Shown here: positions 60,970 to 64,000 of the stretch, one piece after another | Numbering within the stretch: the stretch's first letter is position 1 | How the letters are laid out: every line of letters begins with the position of its first letter | Assembly (NCBI RefSeq): GCF_900230195.1 | Contig: NZ_OCNE01000008.1 | Location: 124,001 to 188,000 of the forward strand | Reading direction: 5' to 3' | DNA from: Streptomyces zhaozhouensis | Lineage (GTDB): Bacteria > Actinomycetota > Actinomycetes > Streptomycetales > Streptomycetaceae | DNA length: 64,000 nucleotides | The notes under the pieces: generated by a model | Told to the model about the DNA's origin: nothing | The model's input: only the letters and a program-made list of their open reading frames with translations | Databases searched by the model: none | Made by a program: the position numbers and the translations under genes

Positions 60970-61935
60970 ATGACCACTGATCTTGTCGCCGCCGTGGACA
61001 TCGGCGGCACCAAAATCGCCGGGGCCCTGGTGACCGGCGAGGGGGAACTGCTCCACCGCGCGCAACGCCCCACCCCGGCCCGCGAGTCGGCGGCGGCCGT
61101 GCTGCGCGCGGTGACCGACGTGGTCACCCGCCTCACCGAGAGCGGTGACTGGTCTCGGGTGCGGGCGCTGGGCATCGGCAGCGCAGGACCGCTGGACGCC
61201 AGGCTCGGCTCGGTCAGTCCGGTCAACATCCCGGTCTGGCGCGACTTCCCCCTCGTCGAGGGCGTGCGGGGGGTGGTCGGCGAACTGCCCGTCACCCTGG
61301 TCGGGGACGGCGCCGCCATCGCCGCAGGCGAGCACTGGCGCGGCGCGGCCAGGGGCCGGCGGAACGCGCTCTGCATGGTGGTCTCCACCGGCGTCGGCGG
61401 CGGCCTGATCGTGGACGACCGGCTCTACGCCGGCCCCACGGGCAACGCCGGCCACATCGGTCACATCAGCGTGGATTTCAACGGCGACCTCTGCCCCTGC
61501 GGCGGGCGCGGCTGCGTGGAGCGGATCGCCAGCGGCACCAACATCGCCCGCTACGCCCTGGCCGCCGGCTGGCGCCCCGCCGACCAGGGCGGGGACGCGA
61601 CCACGGCGGGGGTGGCGGCGGCCGCGGCGGCCGGCGACCCGGTGGCGCGGGAGGCGTTCGACCGTTCGGCCCGCGCGCTGGCCGCCGGGATCGCGGCCAC
61701 CGCCACCCTGGTCGAGCTGGAGACGGTGGTGATCGGCGGCGGCGTGAGCCAGGCGGGGGAGGTGCTGTTCGCCCCGGTGCGGCGGGCGCTGGCCGAGTAC
61801 GCCACGCTGCCCTACGTCCAGGGGATCGACGTGGTGCCCGCCCAACTGGGCACGGACGCGGGGCTGGTGGGCGCGGCGGCGGCGAGCTGGCGGGAGAGCG
61901 GGACGTTTTTGTCCCGGGGTGAAGCGGGCAACTGA
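60970..61935 (+). CDS. ROK-family sugar kinase
   Basis: A 321-residue ROK kinase: ATP loop DIGGTKIAGAL (10-20), GIGSAGPLD, VGDGAAIAAGEHW (Asp113 as likely base), STGVGGGLIVDD, and the zinc site GHIGHISVDFNGDLCPCGGRGC with His162, Cys175, Cys177 and Cys182. The intact CxCGxxGC marks it as a true kinase, unlike the ROK regulator at 6.9 kb. The substrate may be glucose, GlcNAc, ManNAc or fructose. The NUDIX fusion gene follows 26 bp later. Confidence 0.93.
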   Translation: MTTDLVAAVDIGGTKIAGALVTGEGELLHRAQRPTPARESAAAVLRAVTDVVTRLTESGDWSRVRALGIGSAGPLDARLGSVSPVNIPVWRDFPLVEGVRGVVGELPVTLVGDGAAIAAGEHWRGAARGRRNALCMVVSTGVGGGLIVDDRLYAGPTGNAGHIGHISVDFNGDLCPCGGRGCVERIASGTNIARYALAAGWRPADQGGDATTAGVAAAAAAGDPVAREAFDRSARALAAGIAATATLVELETVVIGGGVSQAGEVLFAPVRRALAEYATLPYVQGIDVVPAQLGTDAGLVGAAAASWRESGTFLSRGEAGN

Positions 61936-61961
61936 CACCTGGACAAAGAAGGAGGGGGTTC

Positions 61962-62984
61962 GTGATCATCTGGCTCAACGGCGCGTTCGGTGCCGGCAAG
62001 ACCACGGCCGCGCACGAACTGCTCCATCTGCTGCCGGGCAGCACCCTGTTCGAGCCGGAGCGGATCGGCGACCAGCTGCGCGGGATGCTCCCCAAGGAGC
62101 GGCTCGCCGAGGTCGACGACTACCAGGACCTGCCCTCCTGGCGGAGCCTCGTGGTGGACACGGCCTCGGCGCTCCTCGCGGAGCTGCCGGGGCCGTTGAT
62201 CACGCCGATGAGCCTGCTGAGCCAGGCGTACCGGGACGAGATCTTCGGCGGGCTCGCCGCCCGCCGCATCCCGGTGCGGCACTTCCTGCTCCAGACGGAA
62301 GAAACGTTTCTGCGGGCGCGGATAGACCAGCGGGCCGCCGTCGACGGCGACGCGGTCCGCGCCCGCTGCCTCGACCGGCTCGCGCAGTACGACGCGGCCC
62401 TCTCCTGGCTGACCGGCGACGCCCACCCGGTCGCCGCCTCCGAGCTGACCCCGCGGCAGACCGCCGAGGCCCTCGCCGACGGCGTGCGCAGCGGCGCCGG
62501 CGCCTGCCCCATCGTGCAGACCGCGCCGCCCCGCGCCGAGACCCTGGCCGCCGGGGTGCTCTTCTTCGACGAACGCGGCCGGGTGCTGCTCGTCGACCCC
62601 ACCTACAAGCCGGGCTGGGAGTTCCCCGGCGGCGTCGTCGAGTCGGGGGAGGCCCCCACCCTGGCGGCCGCCCGCGAGATCGTCGAGGAGCTCGGCCTGA
62701 CCCTGGACAAGGAGCCCACGCCGCTGGTCGTCGACTGGGAACCGCCCAGGGCGCGCGGCTTCGGTGGCGTCCGGCTGCTCTTCGACGGCGGCGTGCTGCC
62801 CGCGGAACGGCTGGCGGGGCTGCTGCTGCCGCCCGAAGAACTCCGCGCCTGGCGCCTGGTCACCGAGGCCGAGGCCGAACAGCTTCTCGACGCCCGCCGG
62901 TTCGCCCGGCTCCGCGCCGCGCTGCGCGCCCGCGCCCAGGGGAGCCCCCTCTACCTGGAACGCGGTCACCCGATCGGCGCCTGA
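61962..62984 (+). CDS. TmrB-like P-loop ATPase fused to a NUDIX hydrolase
   Basis: A 340-residue two-domain protein. Residues 1-175 are a P-loop kinase-like domain beginning MIIWLNGAFGAGKTTAAHEL (Walker A 7-14), close in wording to Bacillus TmrB, the tunicamycin-resistance ATPase. Residues 195-330 are a NUDIX domain with a complete box at 224-246 (GX5EX7REUXEEXGU: Gly224, Glu230, Arg238-Glu239, Glu242-Glu243). It would bind ATP and hydrolyse a nucleoside-diphosphate-linked compound. GTG 61962 has GAAGGAGGGGG upstream. It follows the ROK kinase gene closely, so one transcript is likely. Confidence 0.88.
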   Translation: MIIWLNGAFGAGKTTAAHELLHLLPGSTLFEPERIGDQLRGMLPKERLAEVDDYQDLPSWRSLVVDTASALLAELPGPLITPMSLLSQAYRDEIFGGLAARRIPVRHFLLQTEETFLRARIDQRAAVDGDAVRARCLDRLAQYDAALSWLTGDAHPVAASELTPRQTAEALADGVRSGAGACPIVQTAPPRAETLAAGVLFFDERGRVLLVDPTYKPGWEFPGGVVESGEAPTLAAAREIVEELGLTLDKEPTPLVVDWEPPRARGFGGVRLLFDGGVLPAERLAGLLLPPEELRAWRLVTEAEAEQLLDARRFARLRAALRARAQGSPLYLERGHPIGA

Positions 62985-63087
62985 CCCGATCGGCGCCCCG
63001 GGGAGCCCACCGGAATCGCGCGCCCGGCCGGGCCGCCCTAGCGTGGGGGCGACGGCCCCGGACCAGCGGGGAGGACTCCCACGGGCG

Positions 63088-63774
63088 GTGACCATGCGTC
63101 TCGGCGAGCACCGGCCCGTCGCGCGCCGGCCGGAAGAACCCTGCCCCGAGGAGACCTTGGGCTGGGGCACCCGCGCCGCCTTCGGCCTGATGGCCGGCAC
63201 CGTCGCCCTGGGGCTGACCATGATGGCCGGCGCCGTGGCCGCCCCCGACGAGGGCCCGCCCCGGCCCGCCCCCGGCGCCGCCAGCGCCCCGCCCACGGGC
63301 GCCGGCCCCGCGCCGCTGGCCCGGGCCGAACCGACCTGGGTCACCATCCCCGCCATCGGCGTCGACGCGCCCCTGACCTCCGTCGGCCTCGACCCCGAGG
63401 GCTGGGTCGACGCCCCGCCGCAGGAGGTCGACAACCTCGCGGGCTGGTTCCGCGACGCCGCCGCCCCCGGCGCCGCTGGCACCGCCGTCCTCGTCGGGCA
63501 CGTCGACAACGCCTCGGGCCCCGCCGTCTTCTACGGGCTGGGCGAACTGGCCCCCGGCGACACCGTGCACGTGGTCCGCGAGGACGGCGTCGAGGTGACC
63601 TTCACCGTCTACGAGACCGCCGTCTACGCCAAGGACCAACTCCCCGAGCGCGTCTACCGCGACACCGACCGGCCGGAGCTGCGGATCCTCACCTGCGGCG
63701 GCAGCTTCGAGCCCGAGACCGGCGGCTACCGCGACAACGTCGTGGTCTACGCGACGCTCACCGGCGCCGAGTGA
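63088..63774 (+). CDS. Class F sortase
   Basis: A 228-residue membrane-anchored transpeptidase. One TM helix lies at about 28-50 (AAFGLMAGTVALGLTMMAGAVA), then a Pro/Ala linker and the sortase barrel: VTIPAIGVDAPLTSVGL, VLVGHVDNASGPAVFYGL (catalytic His), RILTCGGSF (catalytic Cys) and YRDNVVVYATL (Arg). It anchors LPxTG-type proteins. GTG 63088 and ATG 63094 are in frame; GGGGAGGA lies nearer the GTG. No sortase substrate is visible in the window, though the gene beginning at 63964 is unread. Confidence 0.92.
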   Translation: MTMRLGEHRPVARRPEEPCPEETLGWGTRAAFGLMAGTVALGLTMMAGAVAAPDEGPPRPAPGAASAPPTGAGPAPLARAEPTWVTIPAIGVDAPLTSVGLDPEGWVDAPPQEVDNLAGWFRDAAAPGAAGTAVLVGHVDNASGPAVFYGLGELAPGDTVHVVREDGVEVTFTVYETAVYAKDQLPERVYRDTDRPELRILTCGGSFEPETGGYRDNVVVYATLTGAE

Positions 63775-63963
63775 CGCGAACGGAGCCGGACGCTCACCCG
63801 TTCGCCTCCGCTGGGGTGTTGCCCCCCACGCACCGTGGTTAGGTCGGACCAGACGAGGGGGAACGCCCCGTATTCGGCGCATTCGTGACAGTCCCCCGGC
63901 TGTCGCCGCGACGGCCCCCGTGACGAGAACCCGAGGCAGAACCCGCGACAAAGGAGTCCCCCG

Positions 63964-64000
63964 ATGAGCACAGTACGGACCGCGCTGGCCGCCGCCGGGC
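63964..64000 (+). CDS. Start of a gene cut by the right edge
   Basis: ATG 63964 begins MSTVRTALAAAG and follows AAAGGAG at a good distance. Only twelve codons are visible. The alanine-rich opening could be the start of a signal peptide. The 189 bp between the sortase and this start contain no other gene. Confidence 0.55.
   Translation, partial: MSTVRTALAAAG

Overview
The window is about 73-75 % G+C by eye. Codons end almost always in G or C, GTG and TTG starts are frequent, and genes are short-spaced. The content (TM2/DUF2752 pair, DUF5709, ECF41-type sigma factor, DUF6421, Tat-exported glycoside hydrolases, class F sortase, NB-ARC/TPR regulator, GlcNAc-type kinases, EtfBA) fits a chromosomal segment of Streptomyces or a close relative. 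I see no rRNA, tRNA, CRISPR array, insertion sequence, prophage or origin.

Layout. 1-4.2 kb: a TPR protein cut by the left edge, a divergent zinc-ribbon protein, a membrane protein and a GNAT enzyme. 4.2-11.8 kb: ECF41-type sigma factor, SDR, a DasR-like GntR regulator behind a dre-like palindrome, a ROK regulator, purB with an upstream SGNH hydrolase, and small envelope proteins. 12-24.3 kb: MFS exporter, GAF-SpoIIE phosphatase, secreted GH16 and GH97 enzymes, an NB-ARC-TPR NTPase, a PepSY membrane protein with a histidine ladder, a GNAT enzyme and a secreted lytic transglycosylase.

24.5-35.6 kb is the most interesting part. Four clear and one weaker Zur-like boxes (core close to TGAAAATGATTnCCA) punctuate: a translationally coupled trio of PLP enzymes (fold-III decarboxylase, cysteine-synthase/rhodanese fusion, SufS-like class V enzyme); a methyltransferase; a TauD-type dioxygenase; a FecCD/ATPase/binding-protein importer; zinc-ligand-free ribosomal proteins L32, L28 and S14; and a divergent LCM-type methyltransferase. 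The alternative ribosomal proteins and the boxes mark this as a zinc-starvation island. The PLP-enzyme operon beside a metallophore-type importer suggests a small, probably sulfur-containing zincophore made without NRPS or NIS synthetase. The product is inference.

35.6-52.3 kb: MarR-MMPL exporter operon, iron-sulfur photolyase, CbiX-like chelatase, GlcNAc-kinase-like protein with Ung, old yellow enzyme with divergent ArsR, a secreted protein, DUF305 and LVIVD exported proteins, TetR, HAD, M56 peptidase, DUF5134, GNAT and GDPD. 52.3-55.8 kb: a DUF6421-SDR-threonine-aldolase operon behind three overlapping CGGATAA half-sites. 55.8-64 kb: acyltransferase, thioredoxin, etfBA behind a dyad, a small conserved-looking protein, a citrate-lyase-like aldolase, a ROK kinase, a TmrB-like/NUDIX fusion, a class F sortase, and the first codons of another gene.

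Functions come from motif reading and recalled family knowledge, not from searches. Long ORFs antisense to these genes are GC-driven shadows and are omitted.
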